From positions 19,372,542-19,436,541 of the forward strand of contig OY821791.1 of NCBI GenBank assembly GCA_963682175.1: a stretch of DNA of 64,000 nt, written 5' to 3'. The notes under the pieces are model-generated. The model did not search any database, was not told the origin of the DNA, and saw only the letters and a program-made list of their open reading frames with translations. The position numbers and the translations under genes were made by a program. The DNA is from Triglochin maritima. Taxonomy: Eukaryota > Streptophyta > Magnoliopsida > Alismatales > Juncaginaceae. Shown here piece by piece: positions 10,558 to 22,566 of the stretch (positions are counted from its first letter, which is position 1; each line of letters opens with the position of its first letter).

Positions 10558-10708
10558 AAAACTTGATTGAACGTTTTAATTTAAACCGCAAGTGCACGGC
10601 CGCGATGAAGCGGTGGCAAGTACGGGTCGTCCTCAGGGAGGTGAGCAGCCTCTCGTTTGCACGAAATCAAGTGGCGAAAAAATGGAGAAGATAGTTGATT
10701 ATGCTACT

Positions 10709-11906
10709 TGATGAGAATTAAATTTATACCGCAAGTGCACGACGTCAATGAAGACGTGGCAAGTACGGGTCGAACACAAGGAGGGAGAGATATTGTTATT
10801 TTTGTGATTTTCGATTAGGGAAAGAAAGAGAGAGAAATAAGGTTTTTTTTGAGATTTTTGGTTTTTAATTATCTAAAGCAAGAACAACAAAACCTAAAAA
10901 TAAAATAAAGCAAAGATGGATGAGAGTCCAGCGGGTGGAGGTTTAGATATCGGGTTTTGATTAGAGAATTCTAAAATTTATAATAAATCACATTAGTTAT
11001 AAAGCATTACATGATAAATGCCTCAACATAAACTCAAGTAATCAAAATATACTAACACGAAATTAAAATAATAACGTAATTCTTCTTCTCATCACCCTAA
11101 ATCCGTCACCCCCGCCCTTTGGAGAGAGTTAGAAACTCATGGATGGAGGGAACGAGAAGGGGTCCTAGAGAAACTACAAAAAAAAACTAAAAACAAGAAA
11201 TAAAAGAACAGAATTTTATTACTAAAAGTATGGAACAAAAACTAAGACTAGGACCCTTTACAACAACGTTTCGGGGCTATTTAAAGCCGATACAAGGGAC
11301 CTAAGTATAAAATAGGAAATTACACGCGTCAAGACACGACTGGACAAAATCCGGAGCCATGGATCGCAAGGGGTGTGGCGTTTCCGCCGCACAATACAAG
11401 TAAGATCGCCGCAATATCTGCTCTGATTTAATCCGGATTTTTCCTGTGTGTCTATGGTATGATTTAACTGTCCTTTGCGCGTCTGGATTGATTTCTTTCC
11501 TTTCTTTTGAGCTCCGAATTAATTCCTTCATATATTTGGAGATCCAAATTGATTTTTCTTTAGAACTTCTCCAAAATAATATTTTGGTACTTTAATTTGC
11601 ATTCGGGTCCTCGGCTTTTTGCAATTAAATCCCTGGCTACTTTTGTGCTTAAGTCCTTGGCCTTTTTGTAATTAGGTCTTTGAATGCTTTTATGCTTGGA
11701 TGGACTTCCATTTGAATCCCTATAATCTTGACTTGGTCTTTATGATAGAAATGAGTCTCTTGCACACATTTATGCTCGGGATATGGGTAATTTGCATTCA
11801 GGTCCCTGTATTATGTAAATAAGACTAAACACATACCTTAGTAGCATTTATTGATATAAAATTAATCTGAATGAAAGACATATAATGCAATGTATGCAAT
11901 GCATCA
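10709..11906 (-). mobile_element. Solo LTR of the B family in the A2 LTR
   Basis: The ends are TGATG and CATCA (1198 bp), flanked by a perfect 5-bp duplication ctact at 10704-10708 and 11907-11911. It is homologous in inverted orientation to 5033-6244. A solo LTR implies LTR-LTR recombination of a former full B element. Confidence 0.93.
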
Positions 11907-12385
11907 CTACTCTACGCTACACTATGCTAAGAAGTACGAAATGCGAAAGAAAGAAAGAAAGAAACGATGAAATAACAACTAAGCTAAGAACAAAATAAGA
12001 GTGTTGGAATTCAGGAATGGAAAAACCCCTAAGGGGTGGAGTGAGTGCACACATGCAAAGAGGTGGGTGATGAACAGATTCTTTAATGCATGTATGAACA
12101 TCTACTCCACCCCCCAAAGGAGATGGAACTACTCACTACACATTACACTAATTATTAAACTAAGAAAGGAAAGCATATTAACTAATCTAGATTTAATAAA
12201 AGACAATTAAACTAAAGCATGCACAAACAATAAAAGAAGAACAAAACAAAGTAAACTTTATTGATAAAATGACTCACATTTCAAGTAGCATCCTCCTACT
12301 TTAGTGTGTGCTTCAAGGCCTCACTTCTAGTAGGAAGAATAGCCACTTAAAATATGGAGTGATTACAATAGAAGGTGAATAGTTC

Positions 12386-12436
12386 TATTTATAGCCAAAG
12401 AAAAAGGCAATCCGGGACAATCCCCCGATGTGGGAC
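12386..12436 (-). promoter_or_regulatory. USE-like element plus TATA box of the A2 LTR
   Basis: GTCCCACATCG (12436-12426 on the minus strand) is followed by TATAAATA (12393-12386), with exactly 32 nt between them. Motif, order and spacing are identical to A1 and H. Confidence 0.6.
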
Positions 12437-12920
12437 TAAACAAATACCAGAAATGGACTAAATACACACTAATACGCGACCCACCAAAATCTTAGCGGAT
12501 TTGGACCAAAACAGACCGCCAATTAGCGGTCTTGGACCGCCAATTGGTTGTCTCTATGGCTCAGATCTCGCTCGGTTTTCTTCGGGGCATTTCGGGATGT
12601 CTTTGGTGATCTTTGATGCATCTACTTCGCTTGCTGGAGCTCCGACCCGAATAGAATTGCCAAAATACTCCCATGATGGTGTGGAGTATTTTGTTTTGCT
12701 CTTTGGTCCTTTGGTCTTACGTTCAGGTCCTTCTCCCTTGCATCTTAGTCCCCAGATCTCACAATTCAATCATTTTTCCCAGCTTTTGGGTCCTTTTATG
12801 CTTCATCTCTTCAAACCTATTTATTTCTGAAATTCAAACATAAAACTCGTAACATAGCATTGTTTAGGTGAAAGATAATGGATATAAGGTGCAAATATGA
12901 GCATGAAATGATGTCAATCA

Positions 12921-14535
12921 ACAGCAAATGGGAACCTCAAAAGTGGGTCAATGCACTTGAAATGGGAACAAGACACCACGTGAGGCCAAAATACTCATGT
13001 ATGGCCCCCCTCACAAAGTGCACAAAATAGCAGAAGAGGTTCATGAATTAAACACAAAGGCGTCTGATTCACGGGATGAAACTAAAAGAGCTCGAATCTC
13101 TCAAGAGTTTGGGAAATATTGCACAATGGAAGAAGAGTTTCCCCCATTGCGGTACTGAAGTTATGATCATCAAATCAAAACCCTCCAACCAACATGTTGG
13201 TGCAACGGAACAAGGGCAACAACCACATTATGCTTGCCGGACTCACCAGACAAAAAAAGTGGGTCTCTTACCCAAGGTATCCACTAAGGAACTCCCAATA
13301 CCCACATTGGCAATGTAGTTGTTTGATATCCCATCATTTTCAAGATGATGAGGAACAATAGTGAGAGGCAAACTCTCATCAGGTTGTATGAAAGTAAGGG
13401 TACTAGGGAGCTCTTGCTCCACCACAGATGAGTCCTTAAAAGGAACAACATTAAGATCATGTGGCTCAAGGTCCACGGGACAAAAAGATAATGCACAATC
13501 CTATGTTGACTCATAATGACGTTGGTCCATTCTATTCTCAATTTGAATCGAATCCCCACCAAGTGATCGTGAATGGAAACCCCAAGTCCCTCAGACTGAC
13601 TAGGAGTTTGACTTTGAATTATTGTGCTTTGAATTTGTGGATTTGGGGTGTGTCTATATCATAAGATAAATCCTCATGTGGACAAGAAAGGTCACCCTCA
13701 TGTTCATGTAATTGTTGCGTGATCTGACTTGCATGCACGGCCAGATTTTGCATGGAATGTTTAGCGGTTTCTATGAATGTAAAGAGAGTTTGTTTCAAGG
13801 AATCATGTTTGTGGTCAACTGTGAGGCTCAAGTTAGAATTTTGGAGATTTCGGGATTGGGTGTTTATGGGCTGAGAATGAGTACAATAATTGGTCATAGG
13901 TGGTGGATGGTAGGGATTTGGGTTCAGGAGGAGAATAATGGGGTTAGTATGATGTATAAATATTGAATCAATATTGTCTCCCCAAGAATCAATTCCTTTT
14001 GGGTTGTACGCGGTTGTGTAAAGGTCACATTGAGCATTTTGGGAAAATATATGCTCACACTCAGCTCTGGGGGAACATATGGACATTCCCCGATAATGTG
14101 ACCACTCAAGCCGCAACAGTCACACGGTATGACTACTAGAGCTACCGGTGCACTCATATCATCTACCGTACTCATGAAAGAGGCCAAAGGTTATTGTAAT
14201 GTCTCAGTTTGTTGACAACCAAATGATCCGACAAAACTAGATGGTGGTCTAGCAGTCGGTGCCTCTCTCATATTACTCCAATCTGAAGATTAATCAGCCA
14301 CACAATTAAGATTGTCCCAACCATACAAGGTGTTTCTCTGAGGCACCCCAGGATGCATGGGTCCGGAATTTCAGGGAGAATAGTCCTGGTCCCGCAATGA
14401 AATGGATGTTTGCCCATGTAACCATTCATCTCGACAAAGAACTCTCGAATCGACCACTCCACCACCACGAGGCCAAGCTCACAAAAAGTCCTTGACTCGA
14501 CCCTAAAACGTTTACAGAGGTGTAAAGGGGAGTAG
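12921..14535 (-). pseudogene. Degenerate gag region of element E
   Basis: Minus-strand fragments in several frames resemble an Athila-like gag. They include a CCHC knuckle (CDCCGLSGHIIGEC, around 14100-14140), a TTAYNP motif like the 'NPGWRN' segment after the knuckle in other copies, and a QITQQLHEHEGDL linker. The protease core was not found, so part of the gene is deleted or too diverged. On the plus strand, 12997-13155 has an unexplained open frame (HKVHKIAEEVHEL). A2 is inserted at 12920/12921 and C1 at 14536-14540. Confidence 0.6.
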
Positions 14536-14540
14536 ACTAG

Positions 14541-16061
14541 TGTTGGCTTTTTGGCCATAATCTATATTATTTTTGATGATTAATTAAACTAATCCTAATC
14601 AATCAACCTAATCAATCAAAGTAAGCAAATACGATTACAAGCATTGCATATATATTTGTATACTTGCAATCATCTTAATAGGTTGATCAAGACAATCAAG
14701 GAGATGAGCTTTTGGACAAGGACATCAAGACTCAAGACTTGTAATCAAAGCTTTGGACCAAGATATGTAACTTTACATTTATTGAGTCCATAGGATTTTA
14801 TGTAAACTTGAGCACTAGGATTCTGTCCCGTCATTTCTCGGTAAACCGAACTTATTTCGGTTAACCAAACTATACCTAGTTCGGTCCACCGAACACCTAT
14901 CGGATAGCCGAATACTTCCCAACAGTGAAACTTAGGTGTTCTCTGGAATTGCCCCAACAGAAGACCGAAACACCTTCGGTCGACCGAATAGCCCTGGATC
15001 GGTTTTGTACTTTGCTCCATCGGTCGCATTCAAATGAAGTCCCTAGAGCCCAATTAACTTGACCCACATCGGACGACCGCACACACTTCGGTCTACCGAA
15101 TCCATATTGGCTTTAGGAGCCCAACGACTATTTAACTTGACTGTTATCAACAAAACAATTTCCCATGCATTGTCAGCGGAATACCCGTGCTACTTTGGTT
15201 TACCGAAGTATACACAGTCAACCAAACTTGTGTAGATCAGAGCCCAATCAATTCTACTGTCCACCTTGGAACGGTGAACCGAATGGACTTCGGTGAACCG
15301 AATTTAATTAGGGCTAAATAGATAAAAGCTACTGGAGGTTGGTGAACGGTGATCCGATACTTAATCGGTCAACCGAGTTCTTAGTTCATACCAATGTTTC
15401 GGACTACCGTGTGGATAAGAGTCGACCTAATCTGTCTCGATTTTCTGGACGAACTTAAGTCACATCTTGCTTTCTCATTGGTCCATTCACCACCAACTCC
15501 CAAATGGCTATATGAGCTTGAAGGCTTATAAATAGGACCTCATTTGGTTGCTTTGTAGATCTTGAACACTTCCTATCTATCCAATACTCAAAGCCAAATC
15601 GTCTCCATCTTCAAGCTCTCAATCCACAACACTCAAGCCTAAACTTCACCACTTGCATATCCAATTCAATATCATATCCAAGTGTGCTCAAGTATAGAGT
15701 GTTAGTTAATGTGTGATTCAACTTCCATATCAAAGAATCAAAGAGTTGTAAAAGCTTCGAGGAAGCTCCCTCTCGGGTTGTGAGAGGAGACACGAGCGAG
15801 GCGTGGATTGTTCGCGAGGCTAGGTGTTGTAAACGGCGGTGATCTCGACCCGGAACGGAGATCGATTAGTGGAACCGTAAGTGAGGCTTGGGGAATCGAG
15901 TGAGGCTTGCGAGGAGGACTAGGACCCGGGCGTGGGTGCCAAACCTCTCTAAACTCCGGTGTCGACGATTTTGTGGTTTGCATTGTCTCTTTCCTTAATC
16001 CTTCGCTTAGCATTTTAATTCCGCATTTTAAATAGCGATTAGAGCGCCATAGATCCTAACA
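14541..16061 (+). mobile_element. 5' LTR of C1
   Basis: The LTR starts TGTTGG and ends CCTAACA (1521 bp). It carries a dense series of TTCGGTNNACCGAA-like palindromes over about 14840-15425, upstream of TATAAATA at 15527-15534. It differs from the 3' LTR by only scattered substitutions by eye. Confidence 0.9.
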
Positions 16062-16063
16062 AT

Positions 16064-16075
16064 TGGTATAAGAGC
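16064..16075 (+). other. tRNA-iMet primer binding site of C1
   Basis: TGGTATAAGAGC lies two bases after the LTR. It matches the TGGTATCAGAGC complement of initiator tRNA-Met with one mismatch. Confidence 0.85.
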
Positions 16076-16114
16076 ATTAGGTTTCTAATTTCATTTACTT
16101 AATTGTAATTTAGC

Positions 16115-17605
16115 ATGACATCTACTTCTAATCATTGTGAAGGATTATCCACATCTAAGCCACCTTTGTTTAATGCGTTAAACTATGACTATTGGAAGAA
16201 AAGAATGAGAATATATTTGCAATCAAATGATTTGAAATATTGGACATTCATATTAAACTCATATACACCTCCTAATGATGATGAAATTGTATCCTTAACA
16301 AAACCCAAAATTAAGGAAACAAAGATGAATTCCCACATTATGAATATCTTGTGTTGTGGGTTAAATGAAGGGGAATACAATAGGGTAAGAGGTTGTGAAA
16401 GTGCTTATGATATTTGGCATACATTAGCAATGCATCATGAGGGTTCAACTAGATTGAAAGAAACTAGGATTAATTTGCTCATGCATAAATATGAATTATT
16501 TCGTATGCAATCCAGTGAAAACATAAGCGAGATGCACACTCGCTTCACCAAGATCATTAACTCTCTTGAAGCACTTGGCAAGGATTTTAGCAAGGGAGAA
16601 ATGACTCGAAAGATTTTTTGGTCACTCACCGACGATTGGGAGGAGAAGACAACCACCATCGAAGAAACACAAGATCTCACCAAATTATCGGCCGAGGAGC
16701 TAATGGGTAGTCTCATGACATATGAGATACAAATGAAAGACCGCAATGAGAAGAGAGTCAAGAAATCCTTGGGGCTACATGCTGTCGCCAATTCGATCAA
16801 AGGAGATAGTGATATCGAGGAACAATTGGTGACACATCAATTTAAGTAGTTTCTCAAAGAAGAGAAAGAAAGGAGAAAAGAGAAGAAGAAGAAGAAGAAG
16901 AAGAAGAGCAAGAGAAAAGAGAAGAAGAAGAAAGCTCTCAAAGCAACTTGGGATAGTTCATGATCTTCATCAATTGAAGGCGAATTCGCCTCGATGTGCT
17001 TCATGGTAATAGAAGATGACGAAAGTGAGGTATCTTCTTGCTCTAGTCGTGATTCAATTGATTCAAATAATTCAAATGCATATAATGAACTTCAATGTGA
17101 ATTCAATGAATTGCTTGAAAAATTTGTCAAAAGAATAAACTAGCAAGAAAGAAAATCAATGAGCTACAATCTCAAATTGAATCTATCAGAATGAGAAGAA
17201 TGAATTGCTTGCTAGTCATGATAAAATTGCATTAGAGAACACTCAATTGATTGATGAAATTACAACTCTCAATGCAAAAACTTTATGTAGTAATGATATT
17301 AAAGATCTAATTGCTAAGAATGTTCAATTACAAAAGGATCTTGAAAAATTCACAAGAGGAAAGAAAATGCTTGATATGCTCATAGGGAGTCAAAAACAAT
17401 CTTTAGATAAGCATGGTGTAGGCTATTGTGTAAACAACTACAAAAACCATGTTATTCACACTACTATGAATGGAAAGCATTTCTTTGTGAATAAAAGTTC
17501 TTCAAGTGTTTGGGCACCTAAGAACAAAATGGTTTGGGTACCAAAGATTAATGTCAAAGGACCCAAAGTTGTTTGGATACCAAAATCTTCACTTGTAGGT
17601 ACTTA
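16115..17605 (+). pseudogene. Copia Gag of C1, broken
   Basis: An intact 244-codon segment (16115-16849) has the DUF4219/UBN2 organisation of copia Gag: PPLFNALNYDYWKKRM near the start, then AYDIWHTLAMHHEGS and LTDDWEEK. A TAG at 16847-16849 replaces a GAG that C2 retains (FKEFLKEE). Beyond it come a Lys-rich charged segment, an acidic/Ser segment, a coiled-coil-like region (about 17200-17350) and a C-terminal part with repeated KMVWVPK / KVVWIPK motifs ending near 17605. A small deletion near 17120 shifts the frame. Gag would assemble virus-like particles. No zinc knuckle or pol was seen. Confidence 0.8.
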
Positions 17606-18143
17606 GAAGAAGGAAAATCGATAGCGATCGGCTCAAGCTACAAAAGATCGATTCCAAGCTTCAAGGAAATCATTTGGATCAAATTTATAAAGTCGTCGTC
17701 GCTATCGAAAGCAGATTGGAACCAATACAATATCGACGATCAAAAGTTGGGTAATATTTTCAATCCTCTCAATCGTGTCTATTTTAACATTTGGTTCTAA
17801 TCTAGGGATATTACATGCTTAATTGATATCATACATCATTGCTTTTAGGCCTTAGTGATAGGGGGACCATATAATGTTATATCATCTAATTAAGAGGGAG
17901 AATTTTGAAATCCTATACCTTTACATCATATGCTTATAGTGTTTGCATTTGATTGATGTCAAAGGGGGAGAATGACAAGGATTGAGCTTCAATTTACTCA
18001 TACTATGCACATTGTTAGGGGGAGCATCTTCTACATGCATAGTTTACATGTATAAGGGGGAGCAATCATATAGATTAGGGGAGAACTTAAATTGAAACTC
18101 AAGCATTAGGATATAGATTAGCCATCATCAAAAAGGGGGAGAT
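17606..18143 (+). promoter_or_regulatory. C1 3' region with repeated polypurine tracts
   Basis: No coding is seen. Seven PPT-like tracts occur at about 17860, 17893, 17961, 18017, 18054, 18077 and 18130-18143. The last (AAAAAGGGGGAGATT) abuts the LTR. Multiple AAGGGGGAG tracts are a known Sirevirus feature. Confidence 0.8.
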
Positions 18144-18709
18144 TGTTGGCTTTTTAGCCTTAATCTATATTAATTTTGATGATTAATTAAACTAATCTTA
18201 ATCAATCAACCTAATCAATCAAAGTGAGCAAATACGATTACATGCATTGGATATATGTTTGTACACTTGCAATCATCTTAATAGGTTGATCAAGACAATC
18301 AATGAGATGAGCATTTGGACAAGGACATCAAGACTCAAGACTTGTAATCAAAGCTTTGGACCAAGATATGTAACTTTACATTTATTGAGTCCATAGGATT
18401 TTATGTAAACTTGAGCACTAGGATTCTGTCCCGTCATTTCTCGGTAAACCGAACCTATTTCGGTTCACCGAACTCTACCAAGTTTGGTCCACCGAACACC
18501 TATCGGATAGCCGAATACTTCCCAACAGTGAAACTTAGGTGTTCTCTGGAATTGCCCCAACGGAAGATCGAAGCACCTTCGGTCGACCGAATAGCCCTGG
18601 ATCGGTTTTGGACATTGCTCCAACGGTCGCATTCAAATCAAGTCCCTAGAGCCCAATTAACTTGACCCACATCGGACGACCGCACACACTTTGGTCTACC
18701 GAATCCATA

Positions 18710-19351
18710 TGTTGGAGGACGGGAGGAGGACGGAGAGCTACTGATCAACCCACCACAGGACAATGCCCGTCTCCTGGGCTACAGGGACCGTTGATTGGCG
18801 GTCCCCAACCGCCAATTGGCGGTCTAAAAGGCGCACCTCGTGCGCTGCCTTAGACCGCCCTGATCTTCATACATTTTGCCTTCAATGAACTCCACTAGAT
18901 CCATGCTTGATCTATGCAACTGGGGGGGGCACGAAAGAAAGAAGGTGGCTCACTCTTTCTACTCACATCCTCACTCTTTTTCCTTACAATTTCGTGGCTC
19001 AACTTGTAATGCTTGTAATCTATTGTTGTTGTATTGTTGTTCTCTTACAATTGGTGAATTCTAGTGCTTTATATAGGCACTTACATGACCCTACAACTTC
19101 CAAATATAAAGACTACATAAACATGATCATTCAAGATCATTACACCCTCTACTTAAATTGCATACATAATTATGACGAAAATTACACAAAAATGAAAAGA
19201 CTCTTGTCTCTTCCAGTCCCTCAACATTTTGTCTTCTCATGTGTTGACTCTTCACCCCCTTGATGAGTCATCAAGAAATGATGATGTGGCGGGTGACTAG
19301 GATGCCACATAGGGTTAAGTCGCCACCTAGGATTAAGTTCAATTCTCAATA
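18710..19351 (-). mobile_element. 3' LTR of D
   Basis: This 642-bp LTR is nearly identical to 21927-22566. On the minus strand it is preceded by a purine-rich tract (AAGGAGGAGT, 19361-19352). It contains the CCGCCAATTGGCGG palindrome at 18809-18822, a motif otherwise seen in the gypsy LTRs here. Confidence 0.88.
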
Positions 19352-21925
19352 CTCCTCCTTGAACTTAATCCTCTTCCATCCTCCATCCCAAGTTGATTTC
19401 TCAACTTCACATACAAGCGGATTGGCAATGCTTTTGTTTTGTGTGAGAAGACACACCATGTGCAACTCACTCGTCGTCTCGTAGATTTCACGAAGTGTCT
19501 TGACCTTCCTTGGTCTCTTCTCGTCATGTTTGTCAGATGGAACCGTTTCATGATCAGTGGGGTTGGCTATCTCCTCTTCTTTTTCTTCATTTGGCACTTG
19601 TGGAATCTCCTCTTTGGACTCCCATGTTACCTCCTCGTTAACCTGTACATCACGACTAATGACAATTTTGTTGTTAGTCGGATCGAGAAGCCTATAAGCT
19701 TTCGATCGTTCATCATAGCCAACAAATACAAGTTTGATGCTCCTATCATCAAGTTTTATCCTTCTTTCTTTTGGTACATGTGCATATGTTGTGCTTCCAA
19801 ACACCTTCATATGTGCTACGGTTGGCTTGTAGCCACTCCACGCTTCTTGTGGAGTTACTCCCTCCAAGCTTGCAGTTTTGCAACGATTCAACGTGTACAC
19901 TGCACAGGCCACTGCTTCGGCTCATAGCTCTTTTGACACGTTCTTGATTTTCAACATACTTCGAACCATGTCCATGATGGTTATATTCTTACTTTCAGCT
20001 ACACCATTTTGTTGTGGTGAGTATGGAGCCGTCAAATGGCGTTTTATGCCATTCTCCTCAAAAACGTTGTTGAACTCGGTTGATGTGAACTCGCCTCCTC
20101 GATCAGACCTTAATGTCTTGATGTTGTTGCCACTTTGTTTCTCCACATATGCCTTGAACTTCTTGAACATGCGAAATGCCTTAGATTTCTCCTTCAAGAA
20201 GTACACCCACGTTTTCCGTGAAAAATCATCAATAAACGTTAAGAAATAACGATTCTTACTAATCGAGTGTGGAGTGATCGGTCCACATATGTCGGTATGC
20301 ACCAACTCTAGCACCTTCTTTGCTCTATGTTCAGCTTGCTTTGGAAAACTCTTCCTTGGTAATTTTCCAACCATGCAACCTTCACAAAATCCGTCTTTGG
20401 ATTCGGTCATCGACAGACCATGCACCATTCCCTTTTGTGCCATTTTTTGGATCCCGCCGAAATTCAAGTGTCCAAGTCGCATATGCCACAACCAATCTCC
20501 CTCAATGCATGCATTCAAGCATCTAGCATGAGCACATGTTAGATTCAATTTAAACATTCGATTTTTGGACATTTCTACCTTTGCAATCAGATGTCCATCT
20601 TGTTCTCACACGGTCATGTGTCGATCCTTCATCAAGATCGTGAACCCTTTCTCCAGGAGTTGTCCCATGCTTAATATGTTCGTCTTCATATCGGGCACAA
20701 AGAACACATTGGAGATAAGCTTTTGAGATCCATCCTTTACTTGGATCATGATGTGACCTTTCCCTTCCACGCGCACCTTTGATGCATCTCCAAACAAAAC
20801 GTGCCCATGTACTCCTTCCTCCAAATGTGCGAACATGTGTCTATTTCCACACATGTGGTTGCTTGCTCCCGTATCGAGATACCAAACTCCTTCTTGTTCG
20901 GCTTCCACTCCTTTGTCGGCAAACAAGACTACATCCTCATCACAAGCATTCTCCTCCACGGCCACAATGTTGGAGTTTTCTTCCACACTTTTCTTCGACC
21001 AACACTCGCTTGCGTAGTGTCCATGCTTCCCACAGTTGAAGCACTCAATCACCTTCTTCGATCCGCGATCACCACAGACACGAATGGATCTCTCCTCCAC
21101 CTTCTTTTGCGACCAACATTCTTTTGCAAAATGACCACGCTTCCCACACTTGAAGTATTCGACCTCCTTCTTTCTTGGATGGCCTCCATAATCACGACCG
21201 CTTCCACGATCTACGTTGCGAGGTTTCTCCTCCTTAAGAGACATCTTCGCTTGCAACGCCTCCTCTAAGACATCTTGTCTCTTCTTCTTCTTTCTTTGCT
21301 CGTGTGCCTCCAACGAGCTTGCTAGATCATCAATAGTCATCTTCTCGAGGTCCTTTGATTCCTCGATTGCGCACACAACATTTTCGAAGTCCTCGGTGAG
21401 AGAACGCAACACCTTCTCCACCACTCTTCCTTCGGTCAGCGCCTCCCCATTTCTTTTTAACTTGTTCGCCACCATGCGAACTCTCGTCTCGAAATCAGCA
21501 ACACCTTCCGATTCCTTCATTTTTAACGCCTCGAACTCGCCTCGAAGCATTTGAAGGCGCACTTGCCTCACTCGATCAGCACCCTTGTAGCTCCTCTCAA
21601 GGGTGTCCCACGCCTCCTTCGACATCTTCGCTTCAGCGATCTTTTCAAAGCCACTCTCATCCACCGCTTGGAAGAGAAGGAAGAGAGCACTCTTATCTTT
21701 GGCTCTTCTCTCCTTTTGTGCTTTGATTTGTGCGACGATTTCTTCTCCCATCTCGGCCTCCACCTCGAAGCCGCTCTCCACAAGATCCCAAGCATCATGC
21801 GCACCCAGCAGCGCACACATTTGGATACTCCAATTGTCGTAGTTGCCTTTCGACAATCGAAGCAACGACGTATGACCAAACGAGGTCATTCCCGAGCTTC
21901 CCATCAAACCTGGCTCTGATACCAC
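19346..21925 (-). pseudogene. Gag-protease-integrase polyprotein of D
   Basis: A single frame of about 860 codons has two in-frame stops, at 20606-20608 (TGA, after HMTV) and 19922-19924 (TGA, replacing a probable Trp codon). Order: UBN2-type Gag (KGNYDNWSIQM), two CCHC knuckles (CGKRGHFAKEC and CGKHGHYASEC), aspartic protease (YLDTGASNHMC), GAG-pre-integrase (HMRLGHLNFGGI) and integrase core (HTDICGP, FIDDFSRKTW, SPQQNGVAE). It continues through the integrase C-terminal region (VFVGYDERSKAYRL). The protein then jumps to a terminal CEVEKSTWDGGW segment with no RT motifs such as YVDD. It cannot encode its own polymerase. Confidence 0.88.
21911..21924 (-). other. tRNA-iMet primer binding site of D
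   Basis: The minus strand reads TGGTATCAGAGCCA, an exact initiator tRNA-Met complement, two bases inside the 5' LTR boundary. Confidence 0.92.
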
Positions 21926-21926
21926 A

Positions 21927-22566
21927 TGTTGGAGGACGGGAGGAGGACGGGGAGCTACTAATCAACCCACCACAGGAGAATGCCCGTCTCCTGGGCTACA
22001 GGGACTACTGATTGGCGGTCCCCAACCGCCAATTGGCGGTCTAAAAGGCGTGCTTCGTGCGCTGCCTTAGACCGCCCTGATCTTCATGCATTTTGCCTTC
22101 AATGAACTCCACTAGATCCATGCTTGATCTATGCAACTGGGGGGGCACGAAATAAAGAAGGTGGCTCTCTCTTTCTACTCACATCCTCACTCTTTTTCCA
22201 TACAATTTCGTGTCTCAACTTGTAATGCTTGTAATCTATTGTTGTTGTATTGTTGTTCTCTTACAAATGGTGAATTCTAGTGCTTTATATAGGCACTTAC
22301 ATGACCCTACAACTTCCAAATATAAAGACTACATAACATGATCATTCAAGATCATTACACCCTCTACTTAAATTGCATACATAATTAGGACGAAAATTAT
22401 ACAAAAATGAAAAGATTCTTGTCTCTTCCACTCCCTCAACCTTTTGTCTTCTCATGTGTTGACTCTTCACCCCCTTGATGAGTCATCAAGCAATGATGAT
22501 GTGGCGGGTGACTAGGACGCCACATAGGGTTAAGTCGCCACCTAGGATTAAGTTCAATTCTCAATA
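21927..22566 (-). mobile_element. 5' LTR of D
   Basis: The 640-bp LTR has plus-strand ends TGTTGG and TCAATA. The palindrome is at 22026-22039. A TATA-like sequence lies near 22280-22290 in the sense direction. Confidence 0.88.

Larger units (their letters stand above)
10564..12920 (-). mobile_element. 5' LTR of element A2, split by a solo B LTR
   Basis: The termini are TGATTGA and TCAATCA. Without the solo B LTR and one TSD copy the LTR is about 1.15 kb. In the sense direction it carries palindromes at 12538-12551 and 12517-12530, a USE-like motif (12426-12436) and TATA (12386-12393). The right boundary abuts degenerate gag of element E. Confidence 0.87.
18710..22566 (-). mobile_element. 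Copia element D, lacking RT and RNase H
   Basis: This is a 3.86-kb element with LTRs of about 640 bp, a PBS, gag, protease and integrase, flanked by TSD ccata (18705-18709 and 22567-22571) inside the C1 3' LTR. The sense-strand termini are TA...CA rather than TG...CA. The region that should encode reverse transcriptase and RNase H is missing. Confidence 0.9.

Noticed and set aside
15611..16013. Minus-strand frames also present at 23075-23477 and in part in C2
   Set aside because: They recur because the LTR recurs. They lie antisense to the LTR leader and end at its boundaries.
20779..21919. Plus-strand open frames of up to 155 codons
   Set aside because: They are antisense shadows of the D polyprotein and have no recognisable domains.
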